DNA from: Mesorhizobium sp. M00.F.Ca.ET.216.01.1.1
Lineage (GTDB): Bacteria > Pseudomonadota > Alphaproteobacteria > Rhizobiales > Rhizobiaceae
Assembly: GCF_004010325.2 (NCBI RefSeq)
Contig: NZ_SADR02000005.1
Location: 228,625 to 292,624 of the forward strand
Length of the DNA: 64,000 nt
Direction of reading: 5' to 3'
Shown one piece after another: positions 35,071-43,711 of this stretch. A program made the position numbers and the translations under genes. Under the pieces are notes generated by a model. The model had not been told where the DNA came from. It saw only the letters and a list, made by a program, of their open reading frames with translations, and did not search any database. The first letter of the stretch is position 1. Each line of letters begins with the position of its first letter.

Positions 35071-35122
35071 ACTTTTCGCGCATGATCTTATCCGAAAGTC
35101 TGCGACTTTTCGGGATCATGCC
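35071..35122 (+). repeat. Mosaic intergenic repeat between suhB and efp
   Basis: TCGCGCATGATCTTATCCGA followed by a CCGAAAGTC/GACTTTTCGG inverted repeat and GATCATGCCC. It matches the copies at 19907 and 63704, and ends directly at the efp stop codon, so it may also act as a transcript end. Confidence 0.75.
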
Positions 35123-35689
35123 CTAGTCGGCCCGACGCACGTAGGTGATTTCGTTGGTGTCGACGATGATGCGCTCGCCAGAGCCGATGAAGGGCGGTAC
35201 CAGCACGCGGACGCCGTTTTCCAGCATCGCCGGCTTGTAGGACGAGGCCGCCGTCTGGCCCTTCACCACCGGGTCGGCCTCGGTGATGGTCAGCGTCACC
35301 TGGTCGGGCAGGGAAATGCCGATCGGCCTCTCGTCATAGAGCTGCACCGTCACCATCATGCCGTCCTGCAGGAAGGCGGCGCGGTCGCCGACGAAATCCT
35401 TGTTCAATTCGAGCTGCTCGTAGCTCTCGGTATCCATGAACACCAGCGCGTCGCCCTGTTCGTAGAGGAAGGAAAAGTCCTTCATCTCCAGCCTGATCTG
35501 CTCAACAGTTTCCGCCGAGCGGAAACGCTCGTTGAGCTTGGTGCCGTTGATCAGGTTCTTCAATTCGACCTGGTTGTAGGCGCCGCCCTTGCCGGGCTTG
35601 ACCGTATTGGTCCTGACCGCCACCCAAAGGCCGCCGTCATGTTCGATGACGTTGCCGGGACGGATTTCGTTGCCGTTGATCTTGGCCAT
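35123..35689 (-). CDS. efp: Elongation factor P
   Basis: The 188-residue protein has the three-domain EF-P layout. The modifiable lysine is Lys34 in the loop [14 protein letters not shown], where EpmA adds beta-lysine in many bacteria. The end contains the [18 protein letters not shown] block. It relieves ribosome stalling at proline runs. The ATG at 35689 gives the standard [12 protein letters not shown] start; the open frame to 35803 is not family-like. No epm gene lies in the window. Confidence 0.95.
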   Translation of the reverse strand: MAKINGNEIRPGNVIEHDGGLWVAVRTNTVKPGKGGAYNQVELKNLINGTKLNERFRSAETVEQIRLEMKDFSFLYEQGDALVFMDTESYEQLELNKDFVGDRAAFLQDGMMVTVQLYDERPIGISLPDQVTLTITEADPVVKGQTAASSYKPAMLENGVRVLVPPFIGSGERIIVDTNEITYVRRAD

Positions 35690-35836
35690 GATGATAGGAT
35701 CCGGAATGAGATATTCGCCATGAAAGCGATTTGGCGCCTCCAAGACCACAAATCGCCAGGAGAGGCAAGGCGCGAGGCAAGGGAGCTGCCCGGATCCGAC
35801 CACTGTGCAGTCTCGACAGAGCCCGCGCGGCGCCGT

Positions 35837-36697
35837 TTAATTTCGGTCATCAGCAAAAACCGCGCTGACGGCCGCAGCGATCTCGTCGGCGACTTTCGTC
35901 AACCGATGAAGGTGCGGCGAACGTAGAAAAACGACCTGCATCGAAAGATCAAAACCGTTTGCCTCAACGGGCACGATACCGTCCGGCATCCGTTGATGGA
36001 TCAGCCGCATTGGCAACAGGCTGAGCCCGTATCCCATGCGAACCCACTCCATCTGCATGGCGGCATCCTGGATTTCCGCCGCCACCACCAACCGATGGCC
36101 GTTGCCCAGGGCGGCGACCAGCCGAAGGCGTGCGTCACAAGGCTTCGGGCTGAGAACCCAGGACGCAGCCGCGAGGTCCGGCAGCCGGCCGGCCTGGCTT
36201 CCTGCCACGACGCAAAGCCGTTCAGTTCCGATCACATTGCCGGTACCTTCGATGCGGCCTGCCTGAAGGGTCATGGCGACGTCGAGCTGCCCGCGATTGT
36301 GCTGTTCGACAAGCTCGGCGCTCCAACCGGTCGTCAGGCGCAGCGAAACTCTGGGAAAAAGCGCGACAGCCCTGGCAATGGCGCCTGCCATGTACTCGTC
36401 GGACAGGCCATGCGCCAGGCCAAGCCGAAGCACGCCTTCCGGTTCCGCGCGCCTTGCGAAGGATTTAAGCGCATCGACCGCGGCGAGAATGTCGCGGCCG
36501 CGCGCCAACACCTCGAGCCCGGCCCCGGTCAGCCGGGGCGGCTTCAGCCTTCGGTCGAGTAGTTCAGTGGCGAGCATCTCTTCCAGCCGCTGGATCTGGC
36601 GGGTGACGGCGGGCTGCGTCAATGGCAGGCGCCGCGCCACCTTCTGGATCGATCCCTCCTCGGCGAAAAGGGCAAGCGTTCTCAGTTCCTCAAGCAT
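35837..36697 (-). CDS. LysR-family transcriptional regulator
   Basis: The 286-residue protein has an N-terminal LysR helix-turn-helix (LALFAEEGSIQKVARRLPLT, then QPAVTRQIQRLEEML) and a C-terminal substrate-binding domain. It is divergent from the NADPH-dependent oxidoreductase gene at 36799, with 101 bases between them, so it probably controls that gene. The ATG at 36697 places the first helix correctly; the frame is open to 36799 but those residues are not regulator-like. The effector is unknown. Confidence 0.9.
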   Translation of the reverse strand: MLEELRTLALFAEEGSIQKVARRLPLTQPAVTRQIQRLEEMLATELLDRRLKPPRLTGAGLEVLARGRDILAAVDALKSFARRAEPEGVLRLGLAHGLSDEYMAGAIARAVALFPRVSLRLTTGWSAELVEQHNRGQLDVAMTLQAGRIEGTGNVIGTERLCVVAGSQAGRLPDLAAASWVLSPKPCDARLRLVAALGNGHRLVVAAEIQDAAMQMEWVRMGYGLSLLPMRLIHQRMPDGIVPVEANGFDLSMQVVFLRSPHLHRLTKVADEIAAAVSAVFADDRN

Positions 36698-36720
36698 GGG
36701 CAGCCAACATGTTTCAGAAG

Positions 36721-36742
36721 CATAATCATGCTGAACATTATG
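36721..36742. promoter_or_regulatory. Candidate LysR-type operator
   Basis: CATAAT at 36721-36726 and ATTATG at 36737-36742 form a dyad with a ten-base spacer between the divergent LysR and oxidoreductase genes, a spacing similar to T-N11-A LysR sites. Confidence 0.45.
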
Positions 36743-36798
36743 AATTTGAAATCTGAGACATGGCAAGCGATTTTCCTTTCGACAGGAAAGGAACGACA

Positions 36799-37815
36799 AT
36801 GAGAGCGATCGAATTGCAAACTCCCGGCGGGGTCGACAACCTTAGAATGGTCGAGCGGCCAATGCCCGAACCCGGGCGCCAGGAGATGATTGTCAGGGTC
36901 AAGGCCACGGCGCTCAACTACCGTGATGTTGAGATCGTCCGTGGCAGCTACCACACGGCGTTCCCGCTGCCGCTGGTGCCGCTTTCGGACGGCGTCGGCG
37001 AAGTCGTTGCCATCGGCGCGGAGGTCAGCCGGTTCAAGGTCGGCGACCGGGTCTGCGGTGCGTTCTGGCAGCGCTGGGTCGGTGGCGGTTTCGCCATGGC
37101 CGAGCCGTCTTACCAGCGCGGCGGCCCGATCGACGGGCTGCTCAGCGAATTTACCCGGCTCGACGAACAGGCGGCTGTGTTGGCGCCGGCCATTCTGAGC
37201 GATGTCGAGGCGGCGACACTGCCCTGCGCCGCTGTCACGGCGTGGCATGCGCTATTCACGGAAGGCAGTCTGAAACCCGGCGAAACCGTGCTTTGTCTCG
37301 GCACGGGCAGCGTTTCGCTGTTTGCGGTGCAGTTCGCTGCCGCGGCAGGAGCGCGCGTCATCGTGACATCGAGCAGCGACGAGAAGCTTGCGATGGCAAA
37401 ACAAGTTGGCGCGCATGACGGCGTGAATTATCGCACCGATATCGACTGGGCGTCGGGCGTGCTGGCGCTGACCGATGGCCGTGGCGCCGACCATATCATC
37501 GAGGTCGGAGGGCCGCAGAGTTTCGCGCAGTCGCTGAAGGCTGCGGCGCGTGGCGCCCAGATCAACGTCATCGGCTATCTTGGCGGCAGCGATGGCGCCA
37601 TCAATCCGCTCGATATTTTCCGCCGTCAGGTCAAGGCGCGAGGCATACCGGTAGGCTCACGCGAATCCTTCGAGGCAATGAACCGCGCCATTGCCGTCAA
37701 TCGGTTGAGGCCGGTGATCGACCGGGTCTTGCCGTGGAGCCAGGCCGCCGAAGCTTTCCGGTATCTCGATCATGGCTCGCCCTTCGGCAAAGTCGTTCTC
37801 GACCACACTCTATGA
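36799..37815 (+). CDS. Zinc-independent medium-chain dehydrogenase/quinone oxidoreductase family
   Basis: The 338-residue protein has an N-terminal GroES-like domain (VKATALNYRDVEIVRGSY, then PLSDGVGEVVAIGAEV) and a Rossmann domain with VLCLGTGSVSLFAVQFAAAAG. The structural zinc lobe cysteines are missing, so it is of the quinone oxidoreductase/enoyl-reductase type using NADPH. The ATG at 36799 follows a GGAAAGGAA ribosome-binding site. The divergent LysR regulator is its likely controller. Substrate unknown. Confidence 0.88.
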   Translation: MRAIELQTPGGVDNLRMVERPMPEPGRQEMIVRVKATALNYRDVEIVRGSYHTAFPLPLVPLSDGVGEVVAIGAEVSRFKVGDRVCGAFWQRWVGGGFAMAEPSYQRGGPIDGLLSEFTRLDEQAAVLAPAILSDVEAATLPCAAVTAWHALFTEGSLKPGETVLCLGTGSVSLFAVQFAAAAGARVIVTSSSDEKLAMAKQVGAHDGVNYRTDIDWASGVLALTDGRGADHIIEVGGPQSFAQSLKAAARGAQINVIGYLGGSDGAINPLDIFRRQVKARGIPVGSRESFEAMNRAIAVNRLRPVIDRVLPWSQAAEAFRYLDHGSPFGKVVLDHTL

Positions 37816-37826
37816 GTCCCGGCGCG

Positions 37827-38861
37827 TTACGGCAGGCGGTTCGCTTTCTGCAGCGCCTGCTTCGTCTGGTCGTCGGTCAGGCCTTGCAGGAAATCATCCA
37901 TCTGCTGATCGATGAGTCCGGCACGGCGGGCGACGATGTACCAGGCGCCGGCGAGGACCGGGTCCGGTTCGGTGCCGATGCCTTCCATATAGAGCTTGGC
38001 GAGGCGATTCTGGGCGGCGATATTGCCGCCCTCGGCCGACTGCTTCATCCAGCCAAAGCCGGATTTCAGGTCGCGGGTGCCGCCGCGCCCCTCGATCATC
38101 CACGTGGCAAGATCGATCTGTGCGGTGTCGTAATTCTGCCTTGCGGCCTGTGCCAGCAGGCTGCGGGCCCGGGGGTCGTCGCGCGGCTTGCCGCCGGCGC
38201 CATTGGCATAGATCTGCGCCATTGCGTACTGCGCGTCGGCAAGGCCAGTCGCGGCGGCGCGATCATAGTAGGAGACGGCCTTTGCAAAGCCGGTGTTGCC
38301 CGGGTCCTGCTGGACCAGCAACTGCGCGAAATTGAACTGCGCCAGACGGTTGCCGGCCTCGGCGGCGGCCTGCATCAGCGCATAGGCCTCCTTCTCGTCC
38401 TTCTTGACGTAGCGGCCGTCGAGCAGCATCAGCGCATACTGGAATTGCGATTCCGGTATGCCCTGCTCTGCGGCAAGCGCGTACCATTTGGCCGCCTCCG
38501 CCGCGTTGAGTGGCACGCCGAGACCGCGCGACAATATCTCGGCCACCAGTGTCTGCGCCGCCGGATCGCCGTTCTGTGCACGGACCAGCGCGAGGTTGTA
38601 GGCCGTCTTATAGAGCCCGCGCTGAAAGGCGCCATAGGCGGCGTCCGACGGCTTGGCGCCGAAGCGGTCCGGATTGATCGCATCGGCGGACGGCAGCGGC
38701 GCCGTGGTGGCGGGTTGCGGCAGCGGCGTGTCGTTCGGCTGGCCGGTGTGCATGCCGATATCCGGTTTGGGCTGCGGCAGCGGAACGGTCTCCGCGGCAG
38801 CGGCGGCTTGAATGACGAAGGCTGTGAGGAAAGCCGTGAGGGGAAACACCGGCGAGGGCAC
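37827..38861 (-). CDS. Secreted Sel1-repeat protein
   Basis: The 344-residue protein starts at a GTG one base after the stop of the ThiE-like gene and has a signal peptide (VFPLTAFLTAFVIQAAAAA). A Pro-rich linker (PLPQPKPD...) follows. The rest is a chain of Sel1-like repeats of about 36 residues (for example AAEAAKWYALAAEQGIPESQ and YYDRAAATGLADAQYAMAQI). Such repeats form alpha-alpha superhelices for protein contacts. The likely site is the periplasm. The longer frame up to 39164 runs antisense-shifted through the ThiE-like gene and is rejected. Confidence 0.83.
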   Translation of the reverse strand: MPSPVFPLTAFLTAFVIQAAAAAETVPLPQPKPDIGMHTGQPNDTPLPQPATTAPLPSADAINPDRFGAKPSDAAYGAFQRGLYKTAYNLALVRAQNGDPAAQTLVAEILSRGLGVPLNAAEAAKWYALAAEQGIPESQFQYALMLLDGRYVKKDEKEAYALMQAAAEAGNRLAQFNFAQLLVQQDPGNTGFAKAVSYYDRAAATGLADAQYAMAQIYANGAGGKPRDDPRARSLLAQAARQNYDTAQIDLATWMIEGRGGTRDLKSGFGWMKQSAEGGNIAAQNRLAKLYMEGIGTEPDPVLAGAWYIVARRAGLIDQQMDDFLQGLTDDQTKQALQKANRLP

Positions 38862-38862
38862 G

Positions 38863-39507
38863 TCAGTCCTCGAAACGCGGTGCGGTTTCGTCGAGCAGCG
38901 CATTGGCTTTGGCGATCGCTGCCTTCGGATCAACGCCGTCGGCGAAGACGGCGCTGGACAGCGCCACGAATTCGGCGCCGGTGGCGGCCACCGCTTCGAC
39001 AGAGGCGATGTCGGACCCGGCCATGACGATGCAAGGAATCTGGATAACATCCGCCCACCATTTTCCGAGCGACAGGTTGCGGGGATGCGGCTCCGGCTTG
39101 TTGTCGTAGCCGAAACGGCCGAAGAAGATGTAGTCGGGCCGCAGCTCGCCGAGTTCCAGCGCATCGTCGCGGGTCTTGGCGCCGCCGGTGCCGACCATCA
39201 TTTTGGCCTGGAAGCGTTCGATCGCCTCGGCGAGCTCGTCCTTGCCGACCTCGACATGGATGCCGTCGGCCTGGACACGGCCGGCAATGCGGGTGTCGCC
39301 GGCGATGACGACGGCGATGCCGGCCGCTTGCGCCGCCGGCACGATCTGTTCGGCAAAGGCCTGGAAGGAGGCCTCGTCCATGCCGTTTTCGGGCAGGATG
39401 AGCGAGGCGACGTCGCCGCCTTCGAATGCCGCCGCAATGCGCTCGGCCGGCACATCTGGCGGCGCGATCAGCACGACACGGCAGCGATTGAGCGGTGCTT
39501 CGTTCAT
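38863..39507 (-). CDS. ThiE-like (thiamine phosphate synthase superfamily) protein
   Basis: The 214-residue protein is a TIM-barrel relative of thiamine phosphate synthase. Recognisable are ADGIHVEVGKDE, RPDYIFFGRFGYDNKPEPH and the phosphate-binding end VMAGSDIASVEAVAATGAEF. The usual GPxFxTxTK loop, which binds the pyrophosphate, is changed to GRFGYDNKPEPH, so catalysis as normal ThiE is doubtful. No other thiamine genes or TPP riboswitch are near. It is coupled to the downstream Sel1-repeat gene by near-overlap. Confidence 0.78.
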   Translation of the reverse strand: MNEAPLNRCRVVLIAPPDVPAERIAAAFEGGDVASLILPENGMDEASFQAFAEQIVPAAQAAGIAVVIAGDTRIAGRVQADGIHVEVGKDELAEAIERFQAKMMVGTGGAKTRDDALELGELRPDYIFFGRFGYDNKPEPHPRNLSLGKWWADVIQIPCIVMAGSDIASVEAVAATGAEFVALSSAVFADGVDPKAAIAKANALLDETAPRFED

Positions 39508-39641
39508 TGGTTTCGATCCCGGGTTTCGCCTATGCCGGGCGAAGATGGTTGCATTGCGGCATAGAGCAAAGCGCCCGCCTTGAACAGGCGGGCGGGCAGG
39601 ATCATTGGTGCACGATCATCATCGGGCGGGAGCGCTGTTCC

Positions 39642-40547
39642 TCACTTGATGGCTTGCGGGCTCTCGGCAGGCATCTTCGACTTCCACAGCGTCCAACCGA
39701 GGTTCATGCCGGCAGCGGCAACCAGGATGGCGGCGGCGCCGACGATCTGCGCCGGATGCAGCCGATGGCCAAAGGCCAACACATCGACCAGGATGGCGAC
39801 TACGGGATAGATGAAGGACAGAGAGCCCTGCAGATGCGTCGGCAGCGTCTGGATGGCACCATACATCAGGATGTACATCAGACCGGTGTGGACGACGCCG
39901 AGTGTTGCCAGCATGCACCAGTTCCACGCATCGGTGGGAAGGTGGGAAAGATTGGCGAACGGCGCCAGCATGACGACCCCGACGCAGACCTGGATCAAGG
40001 CGATCAGGTGCGGCGGCGTGCCTTTGAGCTTCTTGGTGATGATGGCCGCGACGGCCCAGAAGAAAGCCGCGCCAAGCGCCATCGCGATGCCGGTGAAATA
40101 GTCGGTGCCGATGGTGCCTGCATCGGGCGCCGCCTGCACGATCAGCAGCATGCCGGCGAAGGCGATGCCAAGCCAGGCCAGCTTGGTCATGGTCAGCCGC
40201 TCGGAGAAGAAGAGTGCGCCGAAGCCGACCAGCATGAATGGCTGCGTGTTGTAGACGGCTGTGGCGATCGAGATCGAGGCACGGGAAAATGCGCCGAACA
40301 ACAACAGCCAGTTGATGACGATGGCCGCGCCGCCAAGAGCAGCGACCGCGACGATGCGAAGCGATAGCCTGCCACGCAGCAGCCCCATGGCCGCGCAGAT
40401 GATTAGCAGCGTTATCGCACCGAAGGCGCAGCGCCAGAACACCACGTCCATGACGGGCTGTCCTGACATGACGACGAACCAGCCGATCGTGCCCAGGATC
40501 GCCATTGCGGCCGTCATTTCGATCGTGCCGCGTACCGTATTGTCCAT
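39642..40547 (-). CDS. DMT-family (EamA) transporter
   Basis: The 301-residue protein has ten hydrophobic helices arranged as two EamA halves (AMAILGTIGWFVVMSGQPVM and, second half, ALGAAFFWAVAAIITKKL). It is a drug/metabolite exporter-type permease. The ATG at 40547 follows AGAGGTAG. The Lrp-type regulator is divergent, so amino acids or related metabolites are plausible substrates; this is inference. Confidence 0.88.
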   Translation of the reverse strand: MDNTVRGTIEMTAAMAILGTIGWFVVMSGQPVMDVVFWRCAFGAITLLIICAAMGLLRGRLSLRIVAVAALGGAAIVINWLLLFGAFSRASISIATAVYNTQPFMLVGFGALFFSERLTMTKLAWLGIAFAGMLLIVQAAPDAGTIGTDYFTGIAMALGAAFFWAVAAIITKKLKGTPPHLIALIQVCVGVVMLAPFANLSHLPTDAWNWCMLATLGVVHTGLMYILMYGAIQTLPTHLQGSLSFIYPVVAILVDVLAFGHRLHPAQIVGAAAILVAAAGMNLGWTLWKSKMPAESPQAIK

Positions 40548-40681
40548 GGATTCTACCTCTCGAAACGCTGAGGGCGGATAATCACATGCGGCAGTAACGC
40601 TTTCCATGATTTGTTAAAGGTGATATGCTGTCAATGCCTAATTAAATGAGGCTTGCACCGCTTTTCTCTTGGGAATGTTAA

Positions 40682-41116
40682 ATGCTGGACGATTTGGACC
40701 GAAGGCTTCTCGAAATCCTGACCAGGGATTCGCGTACCTCATTGAAGGACCTGGCTCAGCAGGTCGGGCTGTCGTCGCCGAGTGTCTCGGAACGGCTTCG
40801 GCGTCTCGAGGATCGTGGCGTCATTCGGGCGTTCACCATCGAGATCGACCCGCAGGCGCTCGGCTACCCTCTGCAGGCCATCGTTCGCATCCGGCCGTTG
40901 CCGGGCAAGCTGCATATCGTCCAGAAGCTGATCGAGGAGATCCCGGAGTTTGGCGAATGCGACAAGGTGACGGGCGATGACTGCTTTGTCGCCCGACTGT
41001 TCGTGCGCTCGATCGGCGAGCTCGACCAGATTCTCGACCGCGTCGCCGACAAGGCGGAAACGAGCACCGCCATCATCAAGGCGCAGCCGATCCGAAGGCG
41101 CCCGCCGCCGCTCTAG
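40682..41116 (+). CDS. Lrp/AsnC-family transcriptional regulator
   Basis: The 144-residue protein has an N-terminal winged helix (LDRRLLEILTRDSRTSLKDL, then VGLSSPSVSERLRRLEDRGV) and a RAM ligand domain (LGYPLQAIVRIRPLPG). Its divergent partner is the EamA transporter at 39642, which it likely regulates in response to an amino acid. The 134-base gap has an AT-rich section (TGCCTAATTAAATGAGG) suitable for binding. It converges with the acetyltransferase gene. Confidence 0.92.
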   Translation: MLDDLDRRLLEILTRDSRTSLKDLAQQVGLSSPSVSERLRRLEDRGVIRAFTIEIDPQALGYPLQAIVRIRPLPGKLHIVQKLIEEIPEFGECDKVTGDDCFVARLFVRSIGELDQILDRVADKAETSTAIIKAQPIRRRPPPL

Positions 41117-41119
41117 AAT

Positions 41120-41578
41120 TTACAGCTCCAGTTTATAGCCGATATGGCTGGCCTTGAAGCCGAGCCGGTCATAGAAGCGATGCGCGTCCAAACGGCTCTT
41201 GTCGGTCGTCAACTGAACGACCTTGCAGCCGCGCAAGCGGCACTCGTCGATTGCCCACGCCAGCAGGCGCTGTCCAAACCCCGCCCTTTGCCGATCTGCG
41301 GCGACACGAACGGCTTCAATCTGGCCGCGCATGGCCCCCTGTCTCGAGAGCCCGACAAGAAAGCTGATCTGAAGTGTGCCTATGACACGTCCGTCCTCCG
41401 TCATGACCGCGAGAATCTGGTTGGGATCGGCGTCAACAGCCGCGAATGCGTCCCGATAGCTTTCGGCAATCGGTGCCCTCGCGTGCTCCCGGTTGCGGCC
41501 TAACGGATCGTCCGCGAGCATCGCGATGATGGCCGGAAGATCGGTTTCCTGTGCGCGTCGGAATTTGATTTCACTCAT
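41120..41578 (-). CDS. GNAT-family N-acetyltransferase
   Basis: The 152-residue protein has the GNAT core: FRRAQETDLPAIIAML at the start, IEAVRVAADRQRAGFGQRLL near residue 88 (acetyl-CoA loop) and RLDAHRFYDRLGFKASHIGY at the end. This end motif is typical of general small-molecule GNATs. It is divergent from the TauE/SafE gene. Substrate unknown. Confidence 0.87.
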   Translation of the reverse strand: MSEIKFRRAQETDLPAIIAMLADDPLGRNREHARAPIAESYRDAFAAVDADPNQILAVMTEDGRVIGTLQISFLVGLSRQGAMRGQIEAVRVAADRQRAGFGQRLLAWAIDECRLRGCKVVQLTTDKSRLDAHRFYDRLGFKASHIGYKLEL

Positions 41579-41734
41579 CCGGGGCTCTTATGCATGGACC
41601 GCTCCGCCACTGCAAATCTGGAAAGATTTGGCTTGCGGACATTGACTGGCGGCTTTGGCTCTTTTTTATCGCGGTGCAGAAATTTCTGGGCTATTCCAGT
41701 CGCCACGCCTTTCCCTCCAGCCTCCTTTCCTTCC

Positions 41735-42505
41735 ATGTCAGGCCTTCTCCTCGATCCGTGGTTCTATGCCGCCGCCATTCCAGCCGTCATCCTGGTCGGT
41801 CTGTCCAAGGGCGGCTTCGGCGGTGCGGTCGGCTTCGTCGGTGTGCCGCTGATGGCGCTGACCATGCCACCGGTGCAGGCCGCTGCCATCCTGCTACCGA
41901 TCCTGTGCCTGATGGACATCGTCTCGGTATGGACCTGGTGGGGCGTCTACGACCGCAAGATGCTTGCCGACATGATGCCGGGGGCGGTGATCGGCATCGG
42001 TCTCGGCTGGCTGACGGCGGCGCTGGTGACGCAGGAGATGGTGCGGCTGATCGTCGGCGCCGTCGCCATCATTTTCGTGCTGCGCTGGGTCTATCTGCAG
42101 ATGCGGCACGGGGCAAACCACTCGGCCGAACCCAACCGCGCGGCTGCCGCCATCTGGGGGACGGTCGCTGGCTTCACCAGCTTCGTCGCCCATGTCGGCG
42201 GACCGCCCTTCCAGGTCTATGCGCTGCCGATCCGGCTCGATCCGAAGGTGCTGTCGGGCACCGCAGCAATCTTCTTTGCCGCCACCAACGCGCTGAAGCT
42301 GATCCCCTATTTTGCCCTGGGGCAGTTCGACACCACCAATTTGGTCGCGTCGGCGGTGCTAATACCGCTGGCACCGCTGTCGACGATCGCCGGCGCCTGG
42401 CTGGTGCGGCGGATGCGGCCGGAGATCTTTTACCCGTTCACCTACGCGACCGTGGCGGTTGTCGCTGTGAAGCTGTTGTGGGATGGCATCGCAGGCCTTC
42501 TGTAG
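41735..42505 (+). CDS. TauE/SafE-family sulfite/anion exporter
   Basis: The 256-residue protein has eight hydrophobic helices and the family motifs VGLSKGGFGGAVGFVGVPLM and, in the second half, TSFVAHVGGPPFQVYALP. Members export sulfite, sulfoacetate or related anions. The ATG at 41735 begins the usual N-terminus MSGLLLDPWF, though no good ribosome-binding site is visible; an ATG at 41594 would add 47 residues of low similarity and overlaps the control region of the divergent gene. Confidence 0.88.
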   Translation: MSGLLLDPWFYAAAIPAVILVGLSKGGFGGAVGFVGVPLMALTMPPVQAAAILLPILCLMDIVSVWTWWGVYDRKMLADMMPGAVIGIGLGWLTAALVTQEMVRLIVGAVAIIFVLRWVYLQMRHGANHSAEPNRAAAAIWGTVAGFTSFVAHVGGPPFQVYALPIRLDPKVLSGTAAIFFAATNALKLIPYFALGQFDTTNLVASAVLIPLAPLSTIAGAWLVRRMRPEIFYPFTYATVAVVAVKLLWDGIAGLL

Positions 42506-42558
42506 CCGGTGGCGGCGGCTCTGTTTCGGCCGCCGCCAATGCTCGTTCATCTACTCGT

Positions 42559-43110
42559 TTATGCATGGGCCGGCGACAGCCGTCGCGCTCCGCCGAGCGC
42601 CATGGCGACGCCGGCCGCCAGCACCATCACCATGCCGCCAAGAATGGCGGTGTCGTTCAGCGTCGGCTTCAGCGCCATGTCCGCGACCACGACCAGCATC
42701 ACCGCATAGTCGATCTTGCCGAAGGCGAGCATGCGCCGCGCAAGATGCATGGCGGCCGGGCTGACGCCCTCTTTCTCGATGAGAGCGAGCATCTTGTCGG
42801 CGGTTGGCTTGAACACGAATGTGCCGGTCAGAAAGGCCGCCGCAAAGCCGCAGAGGCCGATGACGATCCACAGGTTGGAAAAGCCGACCCAGAACCAGGC
42901 CATCACCAGGCCGAAAAGCAGTGTCAGGATCGACATCGGCGCGAACAGCTTGTTGCCCAGCTGGGCCACGGTCCGCATGATGAACATGACGTTTTCACGG
43001 TCGTCGGCGCGGTCTGCGAGTACGCCGAGCAACATCAGCGTGAAGCCGCCACCAACCCAGACGGTGGCCGAAACGATGTGCAGAAACTTGACGGTCGAGT
43101 ACCAGTCCAT
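42559..43110 (-). CDS. DUF2269-like integral membrane protein
   Basis: The 183-residue protein has four or five hydrophobic helices. Its start (MDWYSTVKFLHIVSATVWVG) resembles DUF2269 and CopD-like proteins, with a conserved histidine in the first helix that might bind heme or copper. No partner gene adjoins it. Function unknown. Confidence 0.78.
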   Translation of the reverse strand: MDWYSTVKFLHIVSATVWVGGGFTLMLLGVLADRADDRENVMFIMRTVAQLGNKLFAPMSILTLLFGLVMAWFWVGFSNLWIVIGLCGFAAAFLTGTFVFKPTADKMLALIEKEGVSPAAMHLARRMLAFGKIDYAVMLVVVADMALKPTLNDTAILGGMVMVLAAGVAMALGGARRLSPAHA

Positions 43111-43410
43111 GGTTTTCTCCTTGGGTATCTTGATGATTGCGGGCGGCGCCGGGATGCTTCGCCTCGTTTCGAGGAGCGGGCCTTTAACGTGGCGCCTGTT
43201 TCGGAACGATGTCGCGTGGAAACCGGTTTGTTTCGAACTGCCCGATCGCTGTCGGGAGGGCGGTTCAGCGACGGTGCAAGCGTGCCGTTTCCGGCCGACG
43301 ACGATCAGTGGGATGGGCTTGTTTATCGAGCCCTATTCCTCTGAAAGCCCGGATCAGCTGTGCTGTTACGGCACAGAGGGGCGGCGCTCGATCAAAAAAT
43401 ATCTGCGCCG
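43111..43410. other. Intergenic region with no recognised gene
   Basis: Between the DUF2269 gene and the CtrA-type box there is a 300-base segment. Short open frames exist (for example near 43209) but none resembles a known protein or has a good ribosome-binding site. It may hold the promoter of the minus-strand gene. Confidence 0.4.
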
Positions 43411-43425
43411 TTAAGGCTTCATTAA
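43411..43425. promoter_or_regulatory. CtrA-type box upstream of the candidate sRNA
   Basis: TTAA-N7-TTAA (43411-43414 and 43422-43425, spacer GGCTTCA) exactly fits the CtrA binding pattern. Its centre is about 33 bases before the predicted sRNA start, overlapping the -35 position, with a TACTAT -10 box at 43440-43445. Confidence 0.65.
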
Positions 43426-43449
43426 GCTTTACGGGCGTTTACTATGTGC

Positions 43450-43548
43450 ATCCAGTTGATCTGGATTCTTACCGAGTGGTTGGAGCCACTTTGTTTGACG
43501 CCTCCCTGTTAAACTCCTGAGAGCCGCCTTATCCGCGGCTCTTTTTTT
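43450..43548 (+). ncRNA. Candidate trans-acting small RNA
   Basis: About 100 bases fold as three successive hairpins: ATCCAG/CTGGAT (43450-43466), AGTGG/CCACT (43475-43490), and a terminator GAGCCGC/GCGGCTC (43521-43541) followed by seven Ts. Between the second and third hairpins an unpaired stretch holds CCTCCC and CTCCT, which can pair with Shine-Dalgarno sequences. No gene precedes the terminator on this strand, so it must end a noncoding transcript. It resembles the general design of alphaproteobacterial sRNAs such as the alpha-r families, but I cannot assign a family. Confidence 0.62.
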
Positions 43549-43583
43549 GTTCGCTGCGGGCTCGTTCAGCACCGCTGCCGACG

Positions 43584-43598
43584 TTAACCGTTCGTTAA
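43584..43598. promoter_or_regulatory. CtrA-type box upstream of rcdA
   Basis: TTAA-N7-TTAA (43584-43587, 43595-43598, spacer CCGTTCG) lies 114 bases before the rcdA start. Caulobacter rcdA is known to be under CtrA control. Confidence 0.7.
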
Positions 43599-43711
43599 AC
43601 ATGTGCTTGCCTTCGCCAGCGACGAAGCGCATTTTCAAGCTTCAGTTGTTTAGGGTGCCGGGCGTGACGGCGATATGCCGAATCGGCCGGCGGCAGTGCA
43701 GGGGCGTAGCG

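Noticed and set aside
38863..39641. TPP riboswitch before the ThiE-like gene
   Set aside because: The short upstream stretch lacks the CTGAGA and related conserved thi-box blocks.
43111..43547. Small plus-strand open frames over the sRNA region
   Set aside because: They run through the terminator hairpin, lack ribosome-binding sites and have arginine-rich, low-information residues; structure fits an RNA better.
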